A DNA stretch of 57,939 nucleotides from Neocallimastix lanati (nom. inval.) (GCA_016946835.1 JACVTC010000127.1:410001-467939), one strand, 5' to 3'. Numbered from the stretch's first letter, positions 1 through 12,483 are shown. Made by a program: numbers and translations. The notes: generated by a model not told the origin, from the letters alone.

Positions 1-324
1 TAGGAATAAACTAGTAGTAGTTATACCTTAGATAAATAGGTAGTTAGACAGATAACCAACTAACTAACTAAATAAATAGATAAAAAAATAATAATAGTAA
101 TTAGTAAAAAATTAAAAGTTAAGGGATATTTAGAAATGCTTATTTAAGAAATCAATAATTTTTCTTTATCATTATATATAATATATAAATATTCTTTTAT
201 TTTATATATAATTATTGTTATTAGTATTATTATTTTAATTATTTTACATATATATATATATTTTTTTTATTATTTTTTTTTTCTTAAAGAAAAAAAAATG
301 AGAATAATAGTTTAAATAATTCAG
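1..324. other. AT-rich stretch, probable intron or upstream flank of the decarboxylase gene
   Basis: No coding sequence is recognised. The sequence is TAAA/TATA repeats ending in a polypyrimidine tract (about 262-282) that could serve the acceptor of the first visible decarboxylase exon. The first bases (TAGGAATAAAC) resemble the minus-strand LINE 3' terminus seen at 45.65 kb, which is weak evidence of a LINE end at the window edge. Confidence 0.4.
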
Positions 325-1183
325 AATCGAAAAAAGAAATCCAATTCAGGAGTGGCAAAAGTAAATTAGTTAAAACAAATTTACCCTCCTTATTTTTGAA
401 AAAAATTATTCATTTTGAGCCTTCCAATAAACCTTTGAAAAATGATGTCATCTATCGTATTATTAATCGTTGGATCAATTCAAATACAACTGTTATATGT
501 AAGTTGAAACTAGCATAATAATGTTAACGTTAATATATTATTTTAATTTATATTTGATATTTATTAAAATTAGTAAAATAAATAATAAATAAATAATATT
601 TCATAAATAATCTATAATAAAATAATCAATAGTATAAATAATCAATAATAAAATAATCAATATTTAATATATAATCAATAATAAATAATAATAGTTATTA
701 AAATAATAATTAATAAATAATTAATTAAATATTAAGTATTAAATAATTGAATAATAAAATATTATAAAATTCTCATTAATAAAATAAAATTATAAATATT
801 AAATATTAAATATTAAATAAATATAAAATACTCAATAAAATAAAAATTAAAAATATTAAATATTAAATATAAAATAAATATAAAATACTCATTAATAAAA
901 TAAAAGTATAAATAATAAATAATAAATATTAAATAAATATAAAATGCCCATTAATAAAATAAAATTATAAATAATAAATATTAGATATTAAATAAACATA
1001 AAATGATCATTAATAAAAAAAAATTATAAATAAATAAATAATAAATAATAATAAAGGTGATGTTGGTGATCCTTCTTTTGGTACTTACGATTTATTTATT
1101 CCAAATGGAGCTGTTTATATTAATCCGGCAATTTATTTATCACTCGGTTATGGTGTACCAGCAACACTTGGAGTAACTATTAA

Positions 1184-1229
<46 letters not shown>

Positions 1230-1445
1230 AATATTATTATTATATGGTTATTATTATATAATTTTATGGACATTATCATTATTTTTACAGTTTTATTAAT
1301 TAAAAATGTTTATACTTCGGAAATATAACAATATGAATATTTTTGTTTTATATTAAACATAAAAAGTATGATAAAAAAAATAATAATAGCAGTAAGAATA
1401 ATAAATAAAGACAATAAATTTACAATATATTTTTAATTTATTTGG

Positions 1446-1486
<41 letters not shown>

Positions 1487-2066
1487 AGATAGGAAAAAAT
1501 ATATATATTTTTATCCATTTTTAGTATTCTGAAAAAAAAAAATAATAATAATCCAAATTTAATATGAGAAGGAAAATATTTAAACAATTAATAAATATAA
1601 AAAATTATTTGATTTAGTTTTATGATTTATTAATAATTATAATTTATTATTTAATTATTTATTATTTTATTATTTTAATTATTTATGATTTATTATATTC
1701 ATTCTACATATTTATTTATTATATATATTAATTTTGTATTTTTTTTTTTTTTTTGTTACACAGCTTATACAAAGTTTTTATTTTTAGTATATAAAATATA
1801 TATGTTTATTTTTTTTTTTTTTTTTTTGAATTATTAATTTTCAATATTAGAAAAAATGCCGTTTTTTTTTTTTTTTTTTGTACTTCATTTTTTTTTTAGT
1901 TGTTGTTGTTGTAAATAAATGATTAATATAGAAAAAAAAAATTTTTTTTTTTTTATTCCAAATTGTAATTATTAATAAAATAATTTACATTATAGGCATG
2001 TGCCGCAGAACCAACCAGAAGAATTATTACTATTTGTGGTGATGGAGGTTTTCAGGTAAAATAAAA

Positions 2067-2116
<50 letters not shown>

Positions 2117-4078
2117 TAAAATAGTAGAGAAATTTGATATAATAATTTTTTTTTAAAAAAAAAAAAGGAGGAATTCATTATTATTTTTATTTTTAATTTT
2201 TTTTTTCTCAGATAAAGAAATATACATATATCATTTTTATTTAAATTAATTAAGGATAATCACATCATAGTTAACTAAATTATTTTATGAAAATTTATAT
2301 TATTAGAAATGTTATTCATCAGAATTATTATTAAAATTAATTATAATTCATATAAAAAAATATATATATTTAAATAATAAATAATTAAATGATCATTTTA
2401 ATATTTTATTACAAAAAATTAAAAAGATAATAATAATTATTAAAAAATTATTTTTAAATAATTATAAAAAAATAATTATAAGCCAATTTAAATTAATATA
2501 TTAACAAAAAAAAAAAAAAAAAAAAAAGAAAAAACAAAATAATTAAAATTAATAATATTATTAATTAAAGTTTAATGATTACTTATTAATTAAAAAGAAA
2601 AAAAAAAAAGTACAAAAAATACAAAAATAATTGATTTAATATTAAAATTTAAGGTTTTATATTAACTTTTTCGATCTATAATTAAAAAAAAAAAGAAAAA
2701 AAAAAAAAAAAGAAAAATATTTAGAATTATTAAAACGAGATTCATTATCACTTTCTTTTTCTATTATACAAATTATATATATATATATATATAAATTATA
2801 TCATAATAATAAATAATATATTTTTAATACAAAATAACAAAATTTTCATAATTATAAACAAATAATAATAGAAATTTTTATATATAAAAATTAAAATATA
2901 TAAATAATAAGAAAGTATTAAATTTATAAAACAATTTTTTATTTTTTTTTTTAAAAAAATAAAAAAAAAAAAATAAATAAATAAATAGAGAATTTTTACA
3001 TATAATAGTAATAATAATATATAAAATAATTCAAAAAAATAAATAATTTACAATATATAATATCTTAATATCAATTGAAAAATCAATTAAAATGATTTAA
3101 AATTTTGTACTGATGGAAAAAAAATAATTTAATAATATAATAATATTTTTGCCAACAAATATTAGTTAATTCTTTTTTTATTTTTCTTTTTTTTTTTTTT
3201 TAATTAAAAAACATTAACTATATTTATTTATAAAATATTGATACTTTATATTGAATTCTTTGGAAAACTTTAATCGATGAAAAATGAAAAATGAAAATGA
3301 ATAAAAAAAAAAATATATATTAAATAAAAAAAAATAATAATAATAATAATAATAATTATTTATTCAGATGACTTGTCAAGAAATTTCAGCTTTGGCTCGT
3401 TATCACTATCATCCCATTATTATTATATTAAATAATAATGGTTATACTACTGAAAGAGGGTTGGATAAAGATATTGTAAAGGCCAATGATATTCATTCTT
3501 GGAATTATGAAAAACTCATAGAAGTTGTAGGTTCTGGTAGATATATTGGAAATATTAAAACAGAAAAGGATTTGGATTTGGCTCTTTGTCATTGTTTTGA
3601 TATGTCTTCTACGCTTGCTTCCTTTAAAACTGTTGATAATGCTGGTGTGGCTCAAATAAATGAATTTGAAAATAGAACTTATATTAAAAATGAATATAAG
3701 GAAGAAGGAAATGCAGATGAAAATAAAAATAAAAATAAAAATAAAGAAGAAAATGAAAATGAGAATGAAAATGAAAATGAAAATGAAAAGAAACCGAAAA
3801 GAGAAGAAATACCTTTCACTCATATTCATAATTATAATAATACTGCTCATGATGAATACAACAACTATGTACCTCAAGAAACAAATTGGAATGATGAATT
3901 TAATAATAAGAATAATATTGGACCTTCTACCAAAGAAGGTGATCATATTAGGGATATGATTTATTCAAAGGAATGGAAAAAACTTATTCCATTTTCAGAA
4001 TATGTAAAAGCCTATACTTGCTCAAAGGAAAAGATAGGAAAAAATTCCTACAATACTAATGGTTTTACTGGCCACACG

Positions 4079-4115
<37 letters not shown>

Positions 4116-4303
4116 GTAGTAGTAGTAGTTGTAGCAGTAGTAATAGTATTAATAATCAAATGATAAAAAATAATCAGAGACAAAATAATTATGGATTAAA
4201 ATTAAAATCAAATTATTTAACTCTAATTGAGATTCAATTAGATGAATTGGATATGAGCTATGGATCAAAACGTTTTATTTCATTAAGTCAAAAGAAAAAA
4301 TAA
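325..4303 (+). CDS. Pyruvate/indolepyruvate decarboxylase family, ThDP enzyme, 3' portion (four exons, 5' part outside window)
   Basis: Visible exons are about 325-498, 1057-1172, 1996-2055 and 3368-4303; every junction keeps frame with GT...AG introns of about 558, 823 and 1312 bp. The first exon could instead start near 290, where the frame is also open after another AG. Joined, the exons read VICDVGDPSFGTYDL, then LSLGYGVPATLG, then ICGDGGFQMTCQE, then ILNNNGYTTERGL. This is the GDG...NN thiamine-diphosphate/Mg2+ motif plus the GYTxE active-site Glu of the decarboxylase family. The family decarboxylates 2-oxo acids (pyruvate to acetaldehyde, or indolepyruvate) in the cytosol. The N-terminal PYR and middle domains must lie upstream. 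The last exon carries a long Lys/Glu/Asn/Asp-rich insert (around codons 105-285 of that exon) before the usual C-terminal strand (LTLIEIQLDELD), so the C-terminal domain is nearly 200 residues longer than normal. Family assignment is strong; substrate is not resolved. Confidence 0.85.
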
Positions 4304-4346
4304 TAATGGAGAGAAGAAGAAGAAAAAGAGAAAGAAAAAGAGAAAG

Positions 4347-4390
<44 letters not shown>

Positions 4391-4768
4391 TTAAAGATAA
4401 AATATATATAATATATATATATATATAATGTTATATTAACCTTTTTTTTTAAAGTTTTTTTTTTTTTTTTTTTTTATTTTATTTTATTTAAAATAATTAT
4501 TATTATAAGATTGAAATTTGGTAAAAAAAAATAAGTAGTAATAATTATAAATATAATGTAAAAATATAATTAAAATAAAAAAAATTTTTTTAAAAAGAAA
4601 GAAAGAAAAATAAAAAGAAAAAGAAAAAGAAAAAAAAAAAGAGAGAGAAAAATAAGAAAAGGTGAAAAAGAAAAAAGTAAAAAGAAAAAAAGAAAAAAAG
4701 AAAAAAAAAAAACTATTATTTTTGTACTTTTAATATTTACTTTTATTTTATTTATATATACATATATA

Positions 4769-4813
<45 letters not shown>

Positions 4814-5937
4814 TAATATTTACGAATTCTTCATTTTATAATTTTTTGTCCTTTCAAAAGAACTATTTCTTTCTTTTTTTTTTTTTTTTTTTTTTTTTTA
4901 TTACTTTATTTTATAAAAATTATATATATATTTATTTATTTATTTATTTAAAAATTGGAAAAAAAAAATATTTATATATTTACTAAAATTATAATAATAA
5001 TATATTTGTTTTCTATATATTTATTATTATAATTATCTTTATTTTTTTTTAATAAAAAAATAAAATAAAAAAAATAACAAATTTTTAATAAATTTATATT
5101 TTTTTTAAAACTTATAAAAATATTAAAATTTGTTTTCAAAATTTTTTTTTTTTGTTTTTTTTTTGTTTTTGTTTTGTTTTTCACTTTTTTTTTCTTTTTT
5201 TTTTTTTTTTTTAACTTTTCTTCTTTTAAATTCTCTCTTTTTTTTTTATTTATTCTTTTGAGAATTTTTTTTTTTCTTTCTTTCATTTAAAGTGAACATT
5301 CTTTGTTTTTATAAATTTATTTTTTTATATATTTTTTCAAAATTTATTTTATAATTAACAAAATTTATATATTATTATTATATAAAAATAATAAAATGTT
5401 TTATAAATATTAAAATATATATATTATTATTATTTTTATATGAATGCATAATTATTTACAATTTTATCTATTACTTTTTTTTTTTTTTTTATTCTTTTAA
5501 AAAAAAAATAAAAAATTTTTTTTTTCTTTCCATTTTTTTATAATATTAAAATTTTTAATTTTTTTATTTCTAAAAATAATAAAAAATAAAAAAAAAAAAA
5601 AAATAAATAAAAAAAATAAAATACTTTTATTTTCTTTTTTATTTTTTTCTTTTTTACTTTTTATATATATTATAATGATTATACTTATCTAGTTATTTAA
5701 TAATTTTTTTTTTCCATTTTAAAGTAAAACATATTATAAAAAATTGAATGTAAAAAAAAAATGTTCTTTTTTTTTTTCTTGTTAAAAATAAAAATTTAAA
5801 AAAAAAAGTCGTTATTTATTTTTTTTTTATATATATTATTTTAAATTGAGTAATTTTGAAATCTTTTCTATTATATATTTGCAAATTTCGCTTTTTTTTT
5901 TTATAAAACGCGTCTAAATTTATATTGGATTTCCTCC
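4304..5937. other. Intergenic, low-complexity
   Basis: Convergent 3' flanks of the decarboxylase and DPBB genes. The stretch holds GA-rich repeats just after the stop codon (4306-4390), poly-A/poly-T blocks and (TA)n runs. The reading frames here are Lys/Phe/Ile homopolymer translations. I see no gene. Confidence 0.7.
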
Positions 5938-7017
5938 TTATAATCTAATAGTAGTTTCTGGGAAATCATCCATTGGTTTATCGTATAAAGAGTAACGTGG
6001 AAGACCATCCTTACCAAACATGTGTTCTGGCATTTCTCTGTAATTATCTTTAGAGTGGTCAGCATTTCTTGGTAATCCAGTACGACCTCTCTTACTTGAT
6101 ACTCTGGAGAGACCTCTCTTAATAGTAGTTGCAGATCTAGAGACACTACGCTTAACGTTATCGAAAGCGTCTGGGAATTTTTGTTTTATTTCTTCATATT
6201 TACTTGGACTTTGTTTCTTTAAGTATAATAAACCAATACCAGCAGCACCAGAAACACCTAAAGCAGCGGAGAGAACACCAACAGTGTAACTACCTTCTTC
6301 TTCTTCTTTATCTGGAAATTGACTTTCAATAACCTTAAGATCTTCTTCAGTGTAATCAGTTTTGTTTGGATCAATAGTTTTAGTTTTACCAACAACTGGA
6401 GCTTCATCTGGAACAGTTTGATCACTACTCTTACCAGTAACAATAGTAATATTACTAATACCAGAAATTGGAGCAGCTTCAGTAGTAACTGGAACTTGTT
6501 TGGTTCCAGCAGCTGGACCAGCGACGGTTTGATTAGCAGCTGGACCAACAGCTGGAGCTGCTGGAACTGGAGCAACTGGAACTGGAGCTTGAGTAGCAAT
6601 TGGAGCCTTGGTAGCTGGAGCTTGAGTAGCTGGAGCCTTAGTTGTTGTAGTAGTGGTGGTGGTGGTAGTAGTAGTCTTTCTAGTTGTAGTAACAACAGCA
6701 CTCTTATTGAATTTACCATGAGTTTGGTTGTTCTTAATCATACTTAAAGCTTGTTTCTTGTACATAGAAACAAATTGTGATTTACTTAAACCGTACTTAC
6801 TCTTAGCAAACTTTTCAGTTTGAGATGATGGGTAAACAATATCTCTAGTAACTTCACCATCCTTATTAGCAGCAACCCAAATGATTCTCATTTCACCATC
6901 ATCTTTATCACGAATATCAGCAAAAGCAAATCTACTAAGATCAACGTGAGAACGTTCACATTCACGACAACTATCAATAATCTTTACCTTAACTATTATA
7001 ATTATATTATAATATAG

Positions 7018-7058
<41 letters not shown>

Positions 7059-7576
7059 ATTAATAATTAATATTATAATAAACATGATTAAATTTATTCT
7101 ATGATTTACTTTTATCATTTTTTAATTTTATTTTATTGATTTATTATTAAATAATATTAACAATTATATTTTTTATTTATAATTAAAATAATATTTCACT
7201 TACCCATTTTACCATCATTTTCACCATCTGGATCAACAGCCATAACTACAGCATATGAACCACATAATTCTTTTCCATAGGTAGTAGACTATTAATAATT
7301 TATATAATATTTTCAAAAATATAAAAATAATATTTAGATTATTTAAATTCAAAATTAATATCCATTTTTTACTAAATTCATTTAAAAATCTATTTAAATA
7401 CTTACTACAGCGGCGTAATAATCAGTATCTGGATGTTTTCCACCACCACAAGATGGATTTAATTCTCTATCATGATCTTCAGAACCACCATAGAAAGTGG
7501 CATAATAAGCTTCTCCACCAGCATTAATTAAAGCAAAGTATAAAGCAAATAATAATGAAAAGATTATAGTTTTCAT
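5938..7576 (-). CDS. Membrane-anchored expansin/RlpA-like double-psi beta-barrel protein, three exons
   Basis: Minus-strand exons 7576-7406, 7288-7204 and 6992-5938 join in frame across GTAAG...TAG introns to give 436 residues. Residues 1-19 are a signal peptide. Residues about 20-125 read YYATFYGG, then NPSCGGGKHPDTDYYAAV, then GKELCGSYAVVMAVDPDGE, then VKVKIIDSCRECERSHVDLS: the disulphide-rich double-psi barrel of RlpA/expansin/barwin proteins, including the conserved Asp103 of the HVDLS motif. A Thr tract and Ala-Pro-Gln-Thr repeat linker follow (about 186-265), then one transmembrane segment (about 320-345) and a basic tail. Family members bind or loosen cell-wall polysaccharide. The predicted layout is barrel outside, basic tail in the cytoplasm, so it may act at the fungus's own wall rather than as a free plant-wall expansin. 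No glycan-binding or catalytic activity can be shown from sequence. Confidence 0.82.
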
Positions 7577-8969
7577 TCTATTGTATTAATCTATTTCTTT
7601 TAATTATTTTAATAATAATATATATATATATTAATTTCTAATTTTAAAATAATTTATAATAAATGATTATATTTTTTATTTATTTTTTTTTTTTTTTTTT
7701 TGAGTAAAATTTTATATTTACATATTTTATTACTATTTGTTCTTTTATATATATATATAATTTTTTTTATTTTTGTTTATTATTAAATTTTTTTATTTTA
7801 ATTATTTTTTATAAAATATTTCAAATGAAAAAAAAAATTACTCCTAAAAAAAAAGAAGGAAAAGTATTGATTTATATGGTATATAAAAATAATGAAAAAA
7901 ATTAATTTATTTTTAATTAAAATTTTTCAAAATTTTATTATATAATTTTAATTTTTTTTATTATATTATATTAAATTTATATTATTTCATTAAACTCAAT
8001 AATAAAAAAAAGGTAATTATTATTGAAATTGTGTAACAAAATAAATTAAAATAAAAAGGTACTTTTTTTTTAATAAAAAACAAAATATTAAAGACTTTTG
8101 AAAAAAAAAAAAAATAAAATAAAATAAAATTAAAAATGTTATTATAATATCATATTAATCAATAATTTCATATATATTAAAAAAAATAGTATTATCTTTA
8201 ATAAAAGAAAATTATGATTGTTGTATTAAAACAAATATAATATTTTTATTATATAGTTATAAAAAACTATAGGATATAAATAGTTTTTATTATAAAATTA
8301 TTAATGATTTAAACATCATTACTTTTACCACATTGAATTCAAAATATTTTATTCTATTAAAATTAAAATTATTATAGTATTTCATAAATGTATATTTTTA
8401 TTATTAAAAAACGGTCTATCTTAAAAGTATAAATTATTAATAATAAATTTTAATAATATATATTATATGATGTAAATAAAATATTCAAATTTTAATATAT
8501 AATCAAATTTTGTATAATAACTTTAATTAAACTAAATTAATTTCAATATCGTATAAAAATTGTTTTATATTTTATAGTATTACAAATTTATTAATATTAA
8601 ATTTTTTAAAACTTTAAAATGATTTATTAAATAATTATATATTAAGGTTTAGTTTTTTAATATATATCATACTAACCTCCAAAATAAATTTCATTAAAAA
8701 CTTTAATCTTTATTTACTATTACATTTTGATACTATACTAGTAATTTTATTTCATATATATATAAAAAAAACTTCAAAATCTATGATTTTATTGGTGGAA
8801 ATATTCATAATGATAATCATAACATTTTTTCAAAGAAACCACTTTTTATGTAAAAAGACCAATGAAAAAAGTGAACGTTTATTATATAATGGGATTCAAA
8901 AAAAAAAAATATATATAAAATAAAATGACCAAATATTTCAATTGAATATCAAAATTAAAATTGTGTACT
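7577..8969. other. Intergenic, AT-rich; 5' flank of the DPBB gene
   Basis: Contains poly-A/T tracts, (TA)n runs and short unremarkable sequence. No reading frame of coding character and no RNA gene was recognised until the tRNA. The first few hundred bases are presumably the promoter of the divergent DPBB gene, but I see no specific motif. Confidence 0.6.
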
Positions 8970-9041
8970 GGGGATATAACTCAGTGGTAGAGTGCTTGCT
9001 TTGCATGCAAGAAGCCTCGGGTTCGATCCCCGATATCTCCA
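8970..9041 (+). tRNA. tRNA-Ala (anticodon TGC)
   Basis: A 72-nt cloverleaf folds cleanly. The 7-bp acceptor pairs GGGGATA with TATCTCC (one G-U pair), followed by discriminator A at 9041. The D arm is ACTCAGTGGTAGAGT, and the anticodon stem CTTGC/GCAAG holds the loop TTTGCAT with anticodon TGC at 9002-9004. The T arm is TCGGG-TTCGATC-CCCGA and serves as the pol III B box (GGTTCGATCC). No intron and no encoded CCA. TGC reads GCA and other GCN codons. The gene stands alone in AT-rich sequence. Confidence 0.97.
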
Positions 9042-9045
9042 GTAA

Positions 9046-9050
9046 TTTTT
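9046..9050 (+). terminator. Pol III terminator of tRNA-Ala
   Basis: A run of five T starts five bases after the discriminator base, with a second, six-base T run at about 9070. This is the usual RNA polymerase III stop signal. Confidence 0.75.
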
Positions 9051-9350
9051 AAGCATTTTAGTTCAACTGTTTTTTCTTTAATTAATTGGTAGTTTTTTTT
9101 TTTTTTTTTAATCAATATTCTACCATATCAAATATATTAATTATTAATAGTAATATATAATAAACAATAAATAATAAATTGAAATTTATAATTTACTTTT
9201 TTATTAAAATATATATTAAAAAAAAAAAAAAAAAGAAAAAAAGAAATATTATTTAAAAGTAATAATTATATATATTTTAATGTAAAATAAAAGAAAATGA
9301 TAAAAAAAAAAAAAAAGTTTTAATATAAAGTTTTAATTATTTAAAATAGT

Positions 9351-9405
9351 TTTAATCATGCTTAATAATATATGTTATGAATGTATATTATTAAACATGA
9401 TTAAA
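9351..9405. repeat. Imperfect hairpin / short inverted repeat
   Basis: Left arm about 9351-9374 and right arm about 9382-9405 pair with roughly 22 of 24 bases around a loop of under 10 bases. It lies about 310 bp downstream of tRNA-Ala. Function unknown; hairpins of this kind can arise by chance in AT-rich DNA, but this one includes the mixed stretch TTTAATCATG. Confidence 0.5.
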
Positions 9406-11325
9406 CCTATTTTTGTTAATATATTTTTATACATAACAATTTTATAATTTTTTACATATATTAGTAATAACAGTTTATTTATATTAATTATATAGTATAA
9501 AGTTTAATTTCAATTTTGGCTTATTCATTTATACAATGATACAATTCTAGAAAAGAAAAAAAAAATATTAATTTTAATGGAAAATAATAACTTTTAATAC
9601 ATCACACAATAATAAATTAATTAAAAATAAATATTAAGCATGTAAAATTTTATTAATAAATTATTAAACTTTATTAATTTACATAATATTGATATAATAT
9701 ATAAATTATATAAATTTTAAATTAACTTTAATTAAAAAAATAAATATTAATAATAATATTATGATAACTATTTAAACCAATAATAATAAATAGCAATGAT
9801 ATATTTATTATTATTTAATGTTTTAAATACTATTAAAAAAGAAGAAAAAATTAATAAAAAAAAAAAACCTAAAAAGTTTGAACATGTTTCAAAAAATTTT
9901 TTATTATACTTTATTTTGTTTAATTAATAAATATAATAAAAAGCTATATTAATATAATTAATAACAATTTAAAAAATAAAAAAAAAAAAAAAATGCCTAT
10001 TAAAATTTAATTACAAATTAATCTTTTTTTTTTATATCTATATAATTTATCTTTTTTAATATTTTTTTTACGATAATTATCTTTTATTCTAATAATTAAT
10101 TTGATTTTATTTTCTAATTATAAAGGATTAGGATATATAAATTTTATTTGATTTTATTAATTTAGAATTTTCAAAGTTATGATGCAATATTAATAAAAAC
10201 ATTCAACCCTTTTAATTATTTATTACTTCTCTATAAAAATAAATATGATAATATTAATTTGTGGTAACAATAAACAATATATTTAAATGATTAAAACAAT
10301 TAATCATATATAAAAAAAATTTTATTAATCTATTTTTTAATTAAATTAGATGTTTAAATATGAAAAGATTTAAAGTTGAACATGAAAATAAAAGAATCAT
10401 TATATAATATTAATTATATAATAATAATTATATAATAATAATTATATAATAATAATTATAAATTATAAAATATAAATTATAAATAAATAAATAATAATTA
10501 ATTATTTGTCTAATTTAATAAAATAATGAATAATTTTTTTTTATTTTTTATTTTTTTACACATTAATTTAGTAAAATTGTGAATAATTTTTTATTTTTCA
10601 TTTTTTTAACTTTTTTTTTTTACACAAACTCACAAACTCGGAGATATAATGATGTAATACGAAATATTATTTAATAATAAAAAGTAACAATAAAAAAAAA
10701 ATAAAAAATAATAATAATAAATTATAATAAAAAATTGTAATAAAAAAATCTAAAATGATAAAATATATCATTTCAAATAACTTATATTGAATAATTAATA
10801 ATTATTATTATAAAATGAATTTGTTTTAAAAATTTAATATAATAGAAAAAAAAATATCAAAATCATTAAAAAAGGAAATATAAAATAAAAATAAATTGTA
10901 TCATACAAAATATATATATATATAAAAATGCTATATAAAAATAAAAATACAATAAAATAAAATAAAAATAATTGAATAATGTAAAAATTATTTATTATGA
11001 ATCATTGCTTAATTATTAATTTATACTAAAGCTTTATTTATGGAAATAAAAAATTTGTACATAATAAATTATAAAATTAATCAATTAGATATAAATTATT
11101 ATTTAATTTAAAAATTATATTTTAATAATGATAATAATAAAAATAATTTATGTAATTAAATAATATGAAAATAAAAATAAAACTGATACATATAAAAATT
11201 ATTAATTAAAATATTAAAATATTTCATTTATTAGAATCAAATCTAAAAAAAAAAAAAAATTATATTATTTCAACTTAAGATAATTAGATAATTATTATTA
11301 TTTTTTTTTTGTGAGTGTACCTTAT
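9406..11325. other. Intergenic, AT-rich
   Basis: Poly-A, (TA)n and short ATAATTAT tandem repeats (about 10405-10470). No gene, RNA or mobile-element feature recognised. Confidence 0.6.
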
Positions 11326-11426
11326 TTTCAGCTGGAGAGTTGCATTTCGCTTAGCTGTATTTCGCCAAGTAGCATATTGATATAAATAAATAAATAAATG
11401 AATAAATAAATAAATAAAAAATAATT

Positions 11427-11470
<44 letters not shown>

Positions 11471-11735
11471 TAATTTTCAATTAGGCGAAATACCCCACTC
11501 CCATTTTCAGTCCTCCCTCAAGGCCTGGGGAATATTGAGATAGTAGTCATAACCCTTCTGTATGCTTTTGTGTAGGCGAGTATTGTCCCTGTTGGATAGC
11601 CTTACTGAGTATTCAGCATTGGCGTTCTGACGTACATATAATTCTTGTACCCTTTTTCTTGGAGTACCTTTCCAGTTCCTAATTTCCCTTAGAAGCTTAG
11701 AAAGCGAAACCGACATAACCTAACCCATTAAGATG
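11325..11735 (-). mobile_element. Repeat copy 1: arm plus 69-codon 'D module' (degenerate transposon piece)
   Basis: This block is much richer in G+C than its surroundings. From 11335 to 11500 it is an arm containing TTGCATTTCG and TTTCGCC-type subrepeats separated by a (TTTA)n spacer. From about 11507 to 11716 there is a minus-strand open frame of 69 codons with the core RQNANAEYSVRLSNRDN. A related block (about 15000-15490) repeats both parts, with the module in the same orientation and the arm inverted. The module may be the C-terminal coding end of a retroelement followed by its 3'UTR, or a non-coding element. No known domain was recognised. Confidence 0.55.
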
Positions 11736-12180
11736 CAATACTAGATGAGATATTACATATTTATGAAAATAACACTTTTTTTTTTTTTTTTTTTTTTTTT
11801 TATTCATTATTAAATTTTAAATACTGAAAAAAAATAGAAAAAAGCTACAAATATTTAAATTTAATAAATTGTATATATTATAATCAAATTTTATTATAAA
11901 AGTTTTATTTTATAAATTTTATTTTATTATAATAAAATAAACATAATATTTCATTATATGAAATATTAAATTTTCTTTTTAGTTTAAATTACACTATTCT
12001 AATAGCGTAATTTTACTTAGGGATATTGTATATTAATATCATGTATTATTATTTTATTTTAAACTATTGAGTCAATATTAATACTAAATCAATAATAAAT
12101 AAAATATGATATAAAAACCATAACTTAAATTGAATATGAATTTCTTAAGTTTTTGCGTTTATTATTAATTCTTATTGTAA
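11736..12180. other. Intergenic, AT-rich
   Basis: A poly-T tract (11777-11800), then plain AT-rich sequence. Nothing recognised. Confidence 0.55.
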
Positions 12181-12483
12181 TTCATTAGATGTAGAATTTA
12201 CATTTCATTTCATTACAATGACAATGTCAGTGAACAATTGAACGTTATGGATAATACTTTACTTTATGAAATTGTGAATTTTAGTACAAAGAATTCACCA
12301 ATTGAATTTTATAAGAATATTGAAAAAATTACCGTTATGAAGAATGCTTTCCCAAATGAAATTTTAAATTTTAGTACAAAGATTACACCAATTGAATTTT
12401 ATAATTATATTAAAAATAAAGTATCAATAAGGACATATAATTCACATAACACCGCCAACAATTACAATTACGATATAAATTAA
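12181..12483 (+). pseudogene. Small ORF made of a duplicated 30-residue unit, uncertain gene
   Basis: The frame is open from 12181 to the stop at 12481. The first ATG in frame is at 12247, so about 78 codons are translatable; a TTG at 12238 is an unlikely start in a fungus. Two 90-bp tandem units, 12241-12330 and 12331-12420, are about 80% identical and encode EIVNFSTKNSPIEFYKNI and EILNFSTKITPIEFYNYI. Codon bias looks like real genes here. It has no recognised domain, no signal peptide and no obvious promoter; it may be an exon or a remnant of a larger repeat protein, like the ankyrin remnant 3.4 kb downstream. Confidence 0.35.

Noticed and set aside
3428-3959. Antisense and shifted frames across the decarboxylase last exon
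   Set aside because: Shadows of an AT-rich coding exon; poly-Ile/Phe or poly-Lys/Met composition and no motifs.
4972-5286. 104-codon Lys-rich minus frame
   Set aside because: Composition-driven (poly-T on the plus strand), no complex segment, and in the 3' flank between convergent genes.
5901-6747. Extra frames (81, 153 and 142 codons) over the DPBB gene
   Set aside because: Shifted readings of the Thr/Ala-Pro-Gln linker and basic tail. The ATG at 6891 is internal to exon 3, not a start.
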